From the NCBI RefSeq assembly GCF_030272615.1, contig NC_081415.1, positions 508,638,873 to 508,676,372 on the forward strand: a DNA stretch of 37,500 nt. Direction: 5' to 3'. The position numbers were made by a program, and so were the translations under genes. Numbering within the stretch: position 1 is the stretch's first letter; every line of letters starts with the position of its first letter. This stretch comes from Cryptomeria japonica (lineage: Eukaryota; Streptophyta; Pinopsida; Cupressales; Cupressaceae). The notes under the pieces are model-generated. The model was not told the DNA's origin. It saw nothing but the letters and a program-made list of their open reading frames with translations, and did not search any database. This document shows, piece by piece, positions 10,065 to 19,977 of this stretch.

Positions 10065-11197
10065 TCATGTATATATATGCATAGAATCATTCTCATCCCC
10101 CAAAGAGAGGAAACCACCATGGAAGAAGGGAACACATGTGTCTTTTGAGTCAACATGGGAGAGACCAAAAGAGATCTCAACTCTTTGCATCATCCTCAAG
10201 TAGACAACACTAGGGGCAACAAATAGAAGAATCAAACAAATAAGTTGAGAGAAGAGAGAGGGAGAGAGTCTATAGTGTGAATGAAGTTGATAAAGAACAT
10301 CATCCTCCCCTTGATCTTGCTGATCATTATTTCGGGAACGTGGAAAACACACAAGAGGAGTGCATGATAGATGGAGCTATCACAAGTTCCAAACAAGGAC
10401 CATGCTCTAATGATGATTAATGGTTTTGAAAATTTTGTAGATAAGTCATTGTCAACATTGACATATTCATATTCATCATCAGAAACATTAGGATTAACAT
10501 TTTCATCATTAAGAATATTCTCACCTATTTCTTTATCAAGATTAATAAGAATAGGAGCTCTAATAGGAATAGAACTTGAACCATCATTTTTCTTAAGCAT
10601 TTTGCGTTTTGAAGAATTAGGTTGAGCATTTTGTTTAGGAGAAAATGGAATCATGTCAACTGTTGGTGTTTTAGGAGAAGAAATGGTTTGGGAAGAAACT
10701 TCACGAGCTCTAGCATGGCATCTCTATCAGCATTCTCGCACACAATAGTTTCGTCTAGTTTTGGCTGAAGATTGAGAAGGTTTAGGTTCATCACATATAG
10801 GCTTAGTCTCTTTTTTTAGGGAATGATGAAAGGGTTGAGGTCTTTTAGGATGGATAATAGGAGAGTTCGGTTGTTTCTCTCTATAAGTTGAAGGAGGAGG
10901 AACCATACCATATAAAGGAGGAATGGAAGGTGTAGGAAGGAGGTTGGGTCCATCACGAGGAGGAGAGATAGGTCTAGCCTTAGGAGGAATAGTTTGATGT
11001 TTAGGAGGAAGAGTTTTTATACCTTTGGGATGAAGAGTAGACTCATCCATAGGAGAAGGAATAATATCTCTTTTTTTAGGAGAAAGGATACTCTTCTCTT
11101 TAAGAGAAGGAATAGTTGCCTCTTTAGGAAGAAGATTATTTATTTCCTTAGGAGGAAAAAATAATCTTATCTTCAAGAAGGGGTATATGATCATCAA
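10065..11197 (-). pseudogene. Proline-rich and terminal region of element B
   Basis: It follows the protease on the minus strand in at least two frames. The first part (11197-10727) is a repetitive proline/lysine-rich stretch with short units such as PPK, IPPKARP and PPRDGP, likely disordered. A second part (10654-10232) includes the phrases GTCDSSIYHALLLCVFHVP and IMISKIKGRMM, then shifts frame and ends near 10065 with VDSKDTCVPFFHGGFLSLGD. In a complete gypsy element the reverse transcriptase would be expected here, but none of its motifs is seen. I do not recognise a function for the terminal part. It may be a linker or a remnant of the deleted pol. Confidence 0.55.
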
Positions 11198-11255
11198 GAG
11201 GAATGCTAAGTGTTGGATTTCTAGGTTTACTCAATGATTAAATCATTTCATTTTT

Positions 11256-12030
11256 TTAGTTTTGATATGATCTAAAGAGAGAATTGCTTGTAGGTTGAAG
11301 AGGCTTGAATTGTTTAGACCAAAAGTAATCAAGAAAAACATCGCCATAAATCAGTGTAGGTTGAAATATGCTATGATTAACATTTATGATTTCACCATTA
11401 TGAGGAAATCTCAAACGCTTGTGAATAGTAGAAGTGGTCGCTTTCATGGAAGGGAGCCAAGGATGTCCCAACTTCACACAAAATTGATTGGATGTAGGAA
11501 TGATAGCAAATTGAACATCTAAGCATTTAGTGCCAACATCAATAGGAAGTGTTATAGAACCAATAGCAGGAAAATAGAAGCCATCAAAAAATTTAACTAT
11601 CATATCAATATTCATCAGATATCACTTGATGCAATTGCAAAGTATAAAGAAATTCTTCAGTTATCACATTAACCATGCAATCAGGATCAATAAGCACTCC
11701 TCTAGAGGGTATAACTTTGATTTTTGCACTTATGTATAATGGTCCATATGGTGCCTTAATGGTCTCACTAGGATCAAATGTTATGCAAAAATCCTTAGGA
11801 GGTTCTTGTTGATCTAGAGGGTTTACCACATTATTAGTTTCATGGCCAACATCATTGGGAGAGAAAGTAAGATGATTAATCTCAATCACATCAGTGGAAT
11901 GTGATGGTAAAGGATCGGTGAAAATTTGAAGGTTCTGATTAGGAGGAGCTACATATTTGTTTCCTTTATCATTCACACCTGCCACAGATATAGTATTGTT
12001 ATCAATCAATTCTTGAATCTTAATTCTCAA
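11256..12030 (-). pseudogene. Retropepsin-like protease region of element B
   Basis: This is the aspartic protease domain that would mature the element proteins. Minus-strand frames give IKAPYGPLYISAKIKV, then VLIDPDCMVNVITEEFL at the position of the active-site loop. The usual D-S/T-G is replaced by D-P-D, so catalysis is doubtful. A frameshift near 11610 leads into FAIIPTSNQFCVKLGHPWL and STIHKRLRFPHNGEI, a typical C-terminal part of plant gypsy protease regions. The upstream edge carries PGHDTEKCFSLR (about 12020-12055), a CCHC-like motif that has lost a cysteine. Confidence 0.72.
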
Positions 12031-12059
12031 TGAAAAACACTTCTCAGTATCATGACCAG

Positions 12060-13760
12060 GCTAACAATGGTATTGATAAAAAGATTTAGCATCAAAGTAA
12101 GGTGAAATTGTCTTAGATGGATCGATTGGTTTTATTTGGGGAAGTTTTAACACATTCCTTTGTATTAATTGATACATGATGATACGCAAAGATTCATTAA
12201 AGAAGTAAACTCTTTTTCTCTTTAAAATAATTTAGACAAAGGAGGCACACCTGTAGTGGTTGCTACTTGAGTGTTGTTGTTGATGTTGTCATTGAATTTG
12301 ATGAATCCTTTGTTTGGTTTGAACTTTGCAAACAATTGTTGAGCACTATCCCTTATCACTTGGAGCCATGGAAGGAGATGAATGTTCCAACTGACTCATA
12401 GTTAGTTGATAATTGTGAAGTATTTGCGCACAACTACGGAAAGGAAGTAAACTCAGTTAAGAGAAGTTTATCCCTAATATGCTTTTGTAAATTAGCAATG
12501 AAAATATTTTGAATATCTTGATTAGGTACATGAAAAGAAATCTAAGAATATAAATGCTTATATCTACCAATAAAATCGATCACTTTTTCTTTCTTTAACT
12601 CCTTGTTTACAATGCATCAAATCAGTCAAAGTAACTTTAGGAGCAATGTTATTGTGACATTGTTGAATGAAAGCATTATCCAGTTGTTGAAAAGAAGTAA
12701 TAGAATACAGAGGCAAAGAAAAATGTCATTGCAAATCTCTATCCCTTAATGTTTTAGCAAATAATTTTGCTAACAACCTTTGATCATGAGCAAAGTCACT
12801 ACACAAAGTTTGGAATGTTTTAACATGAGTTAAGGGATCACCTTTTCCATTATAAAGTTCTAATTGAGGGACTTCTACATGTTTAGGAGGGATGGCTCTA
12901 ACAATGTCATTGGATAATGGGCTCACTACATCAAATGTGGGCACATTATACTTGGATTGATTCATAAAATCTATTTGTTGTTGTAAGGAAGATACTATTT
13001 GGATTAGACTATTGATTGTAGCTTCGGTAGAAGGATTGAAATTAGACATGTTGGACTGAGAGGGTGGAGTATTATTGTTGAATGAAGGAAGAGATTAAGA
13101 ATAAGGAGGTGGGACACTATGATAAGTAGGTAATGGAGAAGATTGGGTAACACATAGAAGAATCATAGGAGGAATAAAGGAATTGTGATTGAAGGAGTTG
13201 CCCCCTTGACTAACATTTATGGGTGGTGAATGTGTTTGGATAACAACGGGAACACTCATGGTAGGAGAAATGAAAGAATAGGTATTGCCCCCATGACTAA
13301 CATTTGTAGGTATAACATTTTGTGTATAGGTAGCCATGATGTTTGATGTGAAGGTAGGAACACTAGTCATAGGAGTTGCCAAAGGAATGGAACGATTAAC
13401 TTGACTAGGAGGTTGTGTATAACCTAGGTTTTTAGCACAACTCTTTATAGGTATGATATTAGAATAAAAAATATGAGAAATACCACACAAGATATCAACA
13501 CCATGTTTATCACTTTGAATCATTCCTTTTAATCCTTCAATCAATGGGAGAGCTTCACTTTCTGGGTATTCTTGACTCATCCATTGTTGAAGATTGTCAA
13601 ATTGATTGTCCATCTTAGCCAATTGATCAATGGATACTCTAGTTAGTGAATCTTCCTCATTGTGAGAATTTTCAAGAGGATAAAAGGGAATATCTATAGG
13701 ATTAGAAGAACCACCAATATCTACATTGAAAAAACTAACCGAATTAGGCTCCATTTCCTC
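12060..13760 (-). pseudogene. Gag region of element B (broken)
   Basis: A likely start is the methionine of MEPNSVSFFNVD at about 13754, although the open frame extends up to 14054 through repeat-derived sequence. The N-terminal half is rich in Pro, Ser, Thr and Asn (for example VPTFTSNIMATYTQ and NVSHGGNTYSF, repeated as NVSQGGNSFNH). A stop at 13095 is followed in the same frame by MSNFNPSTEATINSL, a short coiled segment, and HVEVPQLELYNGKGDPLTHV, typical of retrotransposon gag. After 12726 the capsid part continues with stops and frameshifts (SLPLYSITSFQQLDNAF). It would form the particle for this element's RNA. Confidence 0.75.
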
Positions 13761-13899
13761 GATAATTAAACCTTGGGCATCCTTAATTCTACAACTTCTT
13801 CTAACGAGGATACTATAGGTAGGACTAATAGTAGTAAAATCATGCACTAGGAAAAAGAGATTGGAAAGAATAATGCAATCTCCTAGGAATTTGAAATTT

Positions 13900-15476
13900 A
13901 AAATTAGGGCGTTGTTAAAATAATCTCTTAAATTAAATGTGAAATTATCCCCTAGAAGATAGAAATTTGAATTTAAAATTAGGGTTGAAAATGACCTCTT
14001 AATTTTAAAAGTTTGAAAGGAGGGAAAATCAAAATTAAAATTAGGGTTGTTCAAATCTAACCTCTTAATTAAAATTTTGAAAGTTTGAAATGTTGAAATA
14101 TTAATGAAATCAACTTAATTTTTAAAATTAGGGTATATGTAGTTAACCACTTAATTTTAAAATTGAAATTGAAAATGGAAATGTTGAATTTCAGATTTGT
14201 TTTCGACCTTAGGGTGACCTAAAATCAATAAAATTTCACAAATCTCTGGAATTGTGTAGTAAAATATAGTTAAAACAGGCTCTCGAAATTTGAGCAGAAA
14301 AGTCGGGATTGGGGTGGTAGCAGCATGGTCCAATCAACTTTTTACCAACTTTTTGAGGAAGCAAGATATTGTGATTTTAATGCGAATTCCAAAAGGATAT
14401 GGTAATTGGAGATGTCTAGATATGCAAAAATAAGCCTTGAAGGTCGAAATAGGACACACTTAGGATGAATGATAAAATGATTAATTGAAGGAAGAACAAA
14501 AAAGGGCACACTTAAGGGCTGACTTTTATGATGTTTAGAGGGACAACAAGAGATTTTAGATTTAATTGAATCAATTAAATGCTTAAAGGAAAATTTGAAT
14601 TTGCACAAGATTAATTTAATTTTAAAAATTTAAATTTGAAAATTTGAATCTCGTAAGGAGGGGAAATGAATTTTGAAATTGAAGCAAAGACCCAAATCTG
14701 AAAATTAATTGAAGTTCTACACAATCCACAAGGTCAATTTTAAAATTAAAAATTAGGGTTTTGTGATTTAACCACTTAATTTAAAAAAAATTGAAAATTG
14801 AAAGTGTAAATGAAAACTTGAATTGCAAAATTGAAAATTTCTCAGATTTGAAACAATCAATCCAATTTAGACAAATGACAAGCTCAATTTTGAATCTAAA
14901 AATTAGGGTTTTTGTGAATTCAACCTCTAAATTTTTAAAATTTGCAAGGAAATTAAACTTATAATTGAAAATTTGAATTTTAAATTGCATACACTCTGAC
15001 CTGCAAACAAAAATTGGAATTAAGGGTGTAAGGATTTGGGTTCACCAAAATGTAAAGTGGAAAATTGGGGGCTTAGACAACCCTCCACGTGGGAAGTGTC
15101 AAAATTTAATAAGCCCAATTTTCACTTGGGTAAAACTTTACATTCAAAAGAGGGGTTGAATCTACTAGACCCAATCCCAAAGGATGCAAGGATTGAATAC
15201 TAAGTAGATTGGTTGTGATTGGAATGCAATTGACCCTCTTTTGTAAGTTGATTGATTGAATTAAGACAAAGTGCTGAAAATGAAGACAAAGTATGTGACA
15301 ATAGTGGGCTACAGGTTTGAGATTCAGTCGTGCACCTGGATTTGAGAAATTTGAGATGATTCGGAGCTGCTTTGTGAAATCAGGCAAAAGTTGCAGGGCC
15401 CATGTGTCCGGATAGGGGCGCCCTCCACTTGGTCCTCCGAACTTTCTGCACGTCGAAGAGGGTTTTTCCATCTCTG
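13900..15476 (-). other. Long AT-rich leader of element B
   Basis: The stretch between 5' LTR and gag is AT-rich, with the phrase AAAATTAGGGTT recurring near 13901, 13978, 14040, 14128, 14752 and 14902, along with many AAATTTGAAAATT variants. It partly reads through in short frames, but codon content is low complexity and no protein family is recognisable. The primer-binding site should lie near 15460-15476 on the minus strand, but no common plant tRNA match was recognised. The segment near 15060-15476 is less AT-rich. Confidence 0.55.
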
Positions 15477-16248
15477 TAAATAAAGCTTAATTCCAAAAGT
15501 ATAGTTGTGCACCTATTTCCTGCACACACAAAAAAAGGGAAATGTGTTGGGAATAGGAGTTTGCCTTCAGGTCAAACCACGATTTTGGAATTGATGAGGT
15601 GGTTGAAATAATGTAAATGAAATGACTAAAAGTAGAAATCCTCCTCTTTGAGGGGATGTTTAGTTGCTTGAAAATGAAATGCTTATACCTCCTTGTGAAG
15701 TTATCATTGCCTCCACATGAAATTATGATTTCATGAAGTAGAATGATGATCTCCTCTTCAATGCTTGAAATCTTGACTTTATTGTTGCTCCAAAGCTTGA
15801 AGGAAGACTGAAAATGCTTAATTTCTCTCGAATGCTTGAACGCTTGATGTAAATTCCTTGACCTCTCAAATGAGATGGGAAATCCCTCTTATATACTTGC
15901 CAATGGGTTTAATTGACTAATTTTTCAACTTGAGCCACGACACAAGGAGGATTTTATCGCTCCATTTTGAGATAGGCCAAAGGGAGGGACCCCATGATAG
16001 GTCCCCTTTAGGGGATCCCAGGGCGCCACATGTGCCCTGGTTCTTGTGGATCCTAGGGAACCACACCCTAGTCCTGCCCTATTTTGGGGTAGGATCAAGG
16101 TGGCTTTTGAGTGCACAACTGAGCAAAATGCATTTTTTGACTTGTATGAGCATATTCAGGTCTTCGATTAGGCCAAGGGGTGCAAACACTAAGGCGAAGA
16201 CCCAAATGCAGTCAAAAATTGCAAGGGGTGCAATTTTAGGACGTTACA
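15477..16248 (-). repeat. 5' LTR of element B (right copy)
   Basis: It matches 8752-9552. In element orientation it begins TGTAACGTCC at 16248 and passes CCCAACACA at about 15543. Its inner edge lies near 15477, judged from where similarity with the other LTR fades. It holds one 26-bp unit rather than three, and the conserved double hairpin at 15986-16014. Visible substitutions between the copies suggest an old insertion. Confidence 0.78.
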
Positions 16249-16803
16249 CTAATGTAATCATTTTTTATGTTCCTTTTACTAGGTTCATCACCTCGGTTCA
16301 TATGGTTGTTTTGTGTGAATTTTGAGGTAATTCCTTATGATGCTAAAATGAACACATTCAAATGCAAAGTGAATTGAAATATAAACTCAAATTTTGAATC
16401 ATACAAGGTATGAGAAAGGAACTTCTAAAATAAGAAGAAATGAGAGGTTGTAGTGGCGCATAATTTTGTTTTGATAGATATCTCATGTTCAAAAGTGTGT
16501 TATTGGAAGAAAAAAATATTGATATGAAGTCAATTGTAGGGAACGCTTTAATGTGGTATTATGTTCTTTTTTTACCGTTATGATAAACCCATGCTAGGTG
16601 AATATGAATATAGCTAGTCAAATTCTACACCATTCTTTTATCATAATCATTTACTAATTTAGTTATATTTTTATATAATTTTAAAATAAAATTTAATAAA
16701 AAGAATGAAATAAACTTGTATAAATTCATGCCCGAGTATCGATACTGGATGTTTCATTTAGCAAAGATTATGCAATGATAATATTCTCTATAGTATATTC
16801 TTG
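16249..16803. other. Intergenic, no gene seen
   Basis: This is AT-rich DNA between element B and the decayed coding relic. No open frame, RNA gene or repeat stands out. Confidence 0.6.
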
Positions 16804-17880
16804 TCATGTGTGTGCATGCTCACTACTCTCAAGATCATAAGTGCAAAGAGACCCGCAAGATCGACAAAAGTGAGTTAGAACTCGACACCTAGAAGAATCA
16901 TCTGCATCACCCTCTACTAGAGGCCTAGTATATTGTATAAGGGTTTGAGTGATTGAGTTGATGGATTCTAAAGTTTTGACCTCGACACTCTCCTTCACAA
17001 TGGAAGGAATATGACATACTCTACCATAGGTTTGACCAAGGGTTTTGGTGTGAGGTTTGGGTCACACTATGTCCCCACTCTATCATGTGAGGAGCCCCCA
17101 CCTCTACCCTAGAAATATAGATAGTCAAAATAGTTTGGGATCTCGTTGAGGACAAACTCACAATAGAGTTTCATCAAAAAGTATTGGGGACATGGCTCAT
17201 GATTATTACATGGAGGCTAATAAAAAACCATCCACCACTTATCCCAAAAATAATTCTTGATCCCTTCATAGTGGCACTAATAGACAGGGAACCTCCAACA
17301 TCCAGGATGTAAAACTTGATAAGTACAGGGGTTGGTGAAAAAATGTTTTTTCTTCACTCCCTCATATGATAGTTTGTTGGCATAAAATTGTCTTTGTTTT
17401 TCCTTTTTATTAGATCAAAAATTGGTTTTCTCACTCATTGATGCTATATGAGATATGATAGATTGCAGAAAATTAACAAGGCTTGTCCTATGAGAGTTTT
17501 TTCTAGTGGGATTTTTAGCCTTGTGATCAATTCCTCAAGCTATTTTTGGTTATTTTCTATTTTCCCTTATATGTTTTCTTTTGTACCTATGGGATGTCTA
17601 GGATTTGCAGGAGGTTCTTGATGTGCTTGTTCTTCAAGAGGGTCTTCATGAGGAGGTGATTGAGTGTTTTCAACATTTTCTTGCGAAATCTCAATTCTTG
17701 GTAATTAAAATAAATTTTAATTAGGAAACCTAGTTTAATATACAACTAAATAAAAAATTGAAACTAAGAAACAAAAAATGCATGCCTCTTCGAGCTCTTC
17801 CGGCATTTCGGTGAAGAATGGACAACTTCAAGGGCAAAATCTACCTTCTTACTTTGGAGAGCATAGGCTAGAGGAGCAAA
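16804..17880 (-). pseudogene. Decayed coding relic, unknown family
   Basis: Several minus-strand frames look protein-like although stops and frameshifts break them. In order along the minus strand these are YALQSKKVDFALEVVHSSP (about 17850-17790), IEISQENVENTQSPPHEDP followed by a Glu/Pro-rich stretch (about 17690-17590), WDKWWMVFY and NNHEPCPQYFLMKLYCEFV (about 17250-17150), then a 64-residue open frame (16998-16804) with LTHFCRSCGSLCTYDLES, which has a paired-cysteine look. I do not recognise the family. It could be an old gene copy or a transposon protein. The wide spacing of coding-like parts with AT-rich gaps could include introns. Confidence 0.35.
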
Positions 17881-18960
17881 AAAAGTTCAAGCCATGAGTT
17901 TCCAATAGAATAAAAATACAATGGTGATTTTTGGGGCTTTATGTTTTGGTTTTTTGTGTGTTTGGTGGGCACCAAATGACCAATTTTGAAAAAAAGATGA
18001 AGTGTGGCACCTTTTTGATACCACAACTTCATGCATATACCCTAAAGAAATTTGAGAGAACTATACATTTTAAGGTGGGAATCATAGATGGGATTATAAC
18101 AATTTGCCATTGTGTTATACTATCACCATTCCCAATCATATTGACAAATAAGTGATTTCTTACGAAGTTTTAAAAGCTAAGTTGTAACTATTTGAACAAC
18201 AATACATGGAATATAAGTTTTTACTCCTAAGAATTCTTAAGTATTATTTTGAGCATGATCACCTTGACCATATCTATCAAAGAGCCAAAAAGGGGCTTCT
18301 TTCAATAGAATGGTGGGTGAATTGAAAAAATAAGTAGGACTTTATAGGATTCTTTTTGCTTCAAATCCTACAAATACATACAACACATAAGGCAATATCA
18401 AAGGGGACCATTCCTAAGACAACTACACAAAGAGTATGAAAGCATATATAGTTAGAGTGTGAACAACTTCAATCTTTCCTTTATCTAGGCACCTTCATAA
18501 CCTCATTTAAACAGCTCAAGAAATATATCGACAACGGGCCAAGACAAACGAATTGATGTTCTGTAGAAAAGACTCCCATGGTCCAAATTGTGGGTCACAA
18601 AGATATCAAATTGAAATCTCCATAGAAGCCCTCATTTATGTGAAACAATTTTTTCTGTCTCAGCTGGAGAAGATTGCACATCTGCACAAAGGGATTTAAT
18701 CTCCTGTACAAACAAGAATGCTAGCACTTCTGGATGATCCCTTATATGAATACCACTGACATAAAAACATATGACACAAAAAATAATATACAGAGAACAA
18801 AACTGTCAGCGCCCCTCCAAGAAAATCCTTACATGCACAAATTACTAATGTTGAAATAGTCTTATCGTCTGAAATCAAAGCATTAAAATGAGATGTATAT
18901 GAAAATGGGCGAGCCTTAAACCACACACAACACAACAGCATATTAAGTTTAAAATAAGAT
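17881..18960. other. Intergenic between relic and defensin, no clear gene
   Basis: Two modest open frames occur (17931-18155 on + and 18941-18696 on -). Neither matches a family I know, and neither has supporting signals. The second lies just downstream of the defensin and could belong to a longer 3' transcript. No RNA gene was seen. Confidence 0.5.
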
Positions 18961-18970
18961 CATTTTTCAC

Positions 18971-18993
18971 TTTATTGTGGCCAATAGTTTATT
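18971..18993 (-). terminator. Poly(A) signals of the defensin gene
   Basis: Two AATAAA hexamers occur on the minus strand (18993-18988 and 18976-18971), about 28 and 45 bases after the defensin stop codon. The spacing fits plant near-upstream polyadenylation elements. Confidence 0.6.
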
Positions 18994-19020
18994 CAACAAG
19001 GAATTCACTTCTGAGTGCCA

Positions 19021-19400
19021 CTAACAGTTAAAGTAGCAGAAACATGCAAATCCATGGGAGCTCCATTTACAAACTCCACGAATTGCCTTTTCATCTATTT
19101 TGCAGGCATCGTTACATTCAGAATTAATGATGCATTGATGTTTATAATACTTGCTCCATCTGCGGCACACCTTCGCTTCTCCCACTTGTAACAGCAACAA
19201 ATTAAATAACACTCATCAGATCATTCACTACATAAATAAGAATGTTATGCTTCTAATTTTACTGCTAAATAAACACAGTGTACGTAACTGTTAAATTAAG
19301 ATAATGTAGTAAAGAAAACGAATCAATATATAATACCAGAAATGAAGAGGGGGACTATGAGTAGTAGAACCACCACGTAAATTTTTATGGCCTTTCCCAT
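19021..19400 (-). CDS. Plant defensin (gamma-thionin), two exons
   Basis: This is a probable secreted, cysteine-stabilised antimicrobial-type peptide of the plant defensin family. Exon 1 is 19400-19337 and exon 2 is 19184-19021, with stop TAG at 19023-19021. The 152-bp phase-1 intron starts GT and ends AG and sits in the signal peptide, as in most plant defensin genes. The precursor is 75 residues. Residues 1-25 form a signal peptide with hydrophobic core VVVLLLIVPLF, and the mature peptide of about 50 residues begins KVCRRW. Eight cysteines follow the spacing C-x10-C-x5-C-x3-C-x10-C-x8-C-x-C-x3-C, with gamma-core RGVC. Net charge is about +5. Outside the cysteines it is divergent from well-known defensins. 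Frames and splice sites are undamaged. The target is unknown. Confidence 0.88.
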
Positions 19401-19458
19401 TATCTCTGCAATTCCAAATCTCCAGATGTAATGTTATTCCATGGCCAAATAATAATCA

Positions 19459-19469
19459 GTATTTATGGG
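19459..19469 (-). promoter_or_regulatory. Possible TATA box of the defensin gene
   Basis: CCATAAATACT on the minus strand lies about 60-70 bases upstream of the defensin ATG, a reasonable place for a TATA element with a short leader. A single TTGAC core (19511-19515), part of W-box sites bound by WRKY factors, lies further upstream, but one pentamer is weak evidence. Confidence 0.4.
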
Positions 19470-19800
19470 CAAACTTGAACTTGAACTGATTGATTGATAG
19501 GAATGTGCAGTTGACAGGTCTGTATTTAGAAATGCAAAGGAATACCACAGTTTTCAAGAAAAAATAAATCTAATTTCTGAAATCGTTCCGTTTTGGACAA
19601 ACATTTCTGACTATATCTTGTTTTTTTAGAAAGTATCACTGCTCTTTCTTTCTATATAATGTAAGAGACTACATAATAAATGTTTAATCGTTATAAGCTA
19701 ACGATGAGATTACTGATGCTTACGTGCAGTAATTGGCTTTCAGAAACAATGAAATCTGGGCCTCGAATATCATTAAGAATAATGGGGATGCAATTCTAAT
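19470..19800. other. Upstream region of the defensin gene
   Basis: No coding frame is visible. It probably contains the defensin promoter. Nothing else is recognised apart from the TTGAC core already noted. Confidence 0.45.
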
Positions 19801-19807
19801 ATCGTCT

Positions 19808-19970
19808 TGAAGTCAATGGGCCCTTGGTCTATTTCTAAAGTTGAATGGCTCCAAATGAGTCTACTAGGGATCAAGTCTTATTGAGTGCAAGGTTCCGACA
19901 TCATAAGGGATGAGGCCGGGATCATGCCCCCCGCGGGCTTCATGCCCTTGCTGAACCTCCATAAAAAAAA
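19808..19970 (+). mobile_element. Probable SINE with A tail and target-site duplication
   Basis: A 163-bp, relatively GC-rich segment ends in a run of A (19963-19971) and is flanked by identical heptamers ATCGTCT at 19801-19807 and 19971-19977. Inside it, TGGCTCCAAATGAG (about 19846-19859) resembles a polymerase III A box, and GGTTCCGACATC (19891-19902) resembles a B box with one inserted base. They stand about 35 bases apart, as in tRNA-derived SINEs. There is no open frame. A processed pseudogene fragment or chance combination is possible. Confidence 0.5.
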
Positions 19971-19977
19971 ATCGTCT

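Larger units (their letters stand above)
8752..16248 (-). mobile_element. Gypsy-like LTR element B, gag-protease only
   Basis: Two terminal repeats of about 0.8 kb enclose a minus-strand coding region in the order gag, CCHC-like motif, retropepsin-like domain and proline-rich region. A polypurine tract adjoins the left repeat. Minus-strand LTRs run TGTAACGTCC to about CA. The internal region (9553-15476) shows no reverse transcriptase, RNase H or integrase motif in any frame, so this appears to be a non-autonomous element. The gag and protease resemble plant Ty3/gypsy types. Stops and frameshifts occur throughout. I could not find a matching target-site duplication, and the inner LTR edge is uncertain by tens of bases. 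Confidence 0.8.

Noticed and set aside
13978-14910. Possible telomere-like repeats (TTAGGG)
   Set aside because: Copies are scattered, not in tandem, and lack the plant TTTAGGG array form.
14342-14990. Minus-strand open frames in the leader of element B
   Set aside because: Phe/Lys/Asn-rich translations of AT-rich repeat DNA without recognisable domains.
15460-15542. Primer-binding site for element B
   Set aside because: No segment next to the inner LTR edge resembles a common plant tRNA 3' end, and the edge itself is uncertain.
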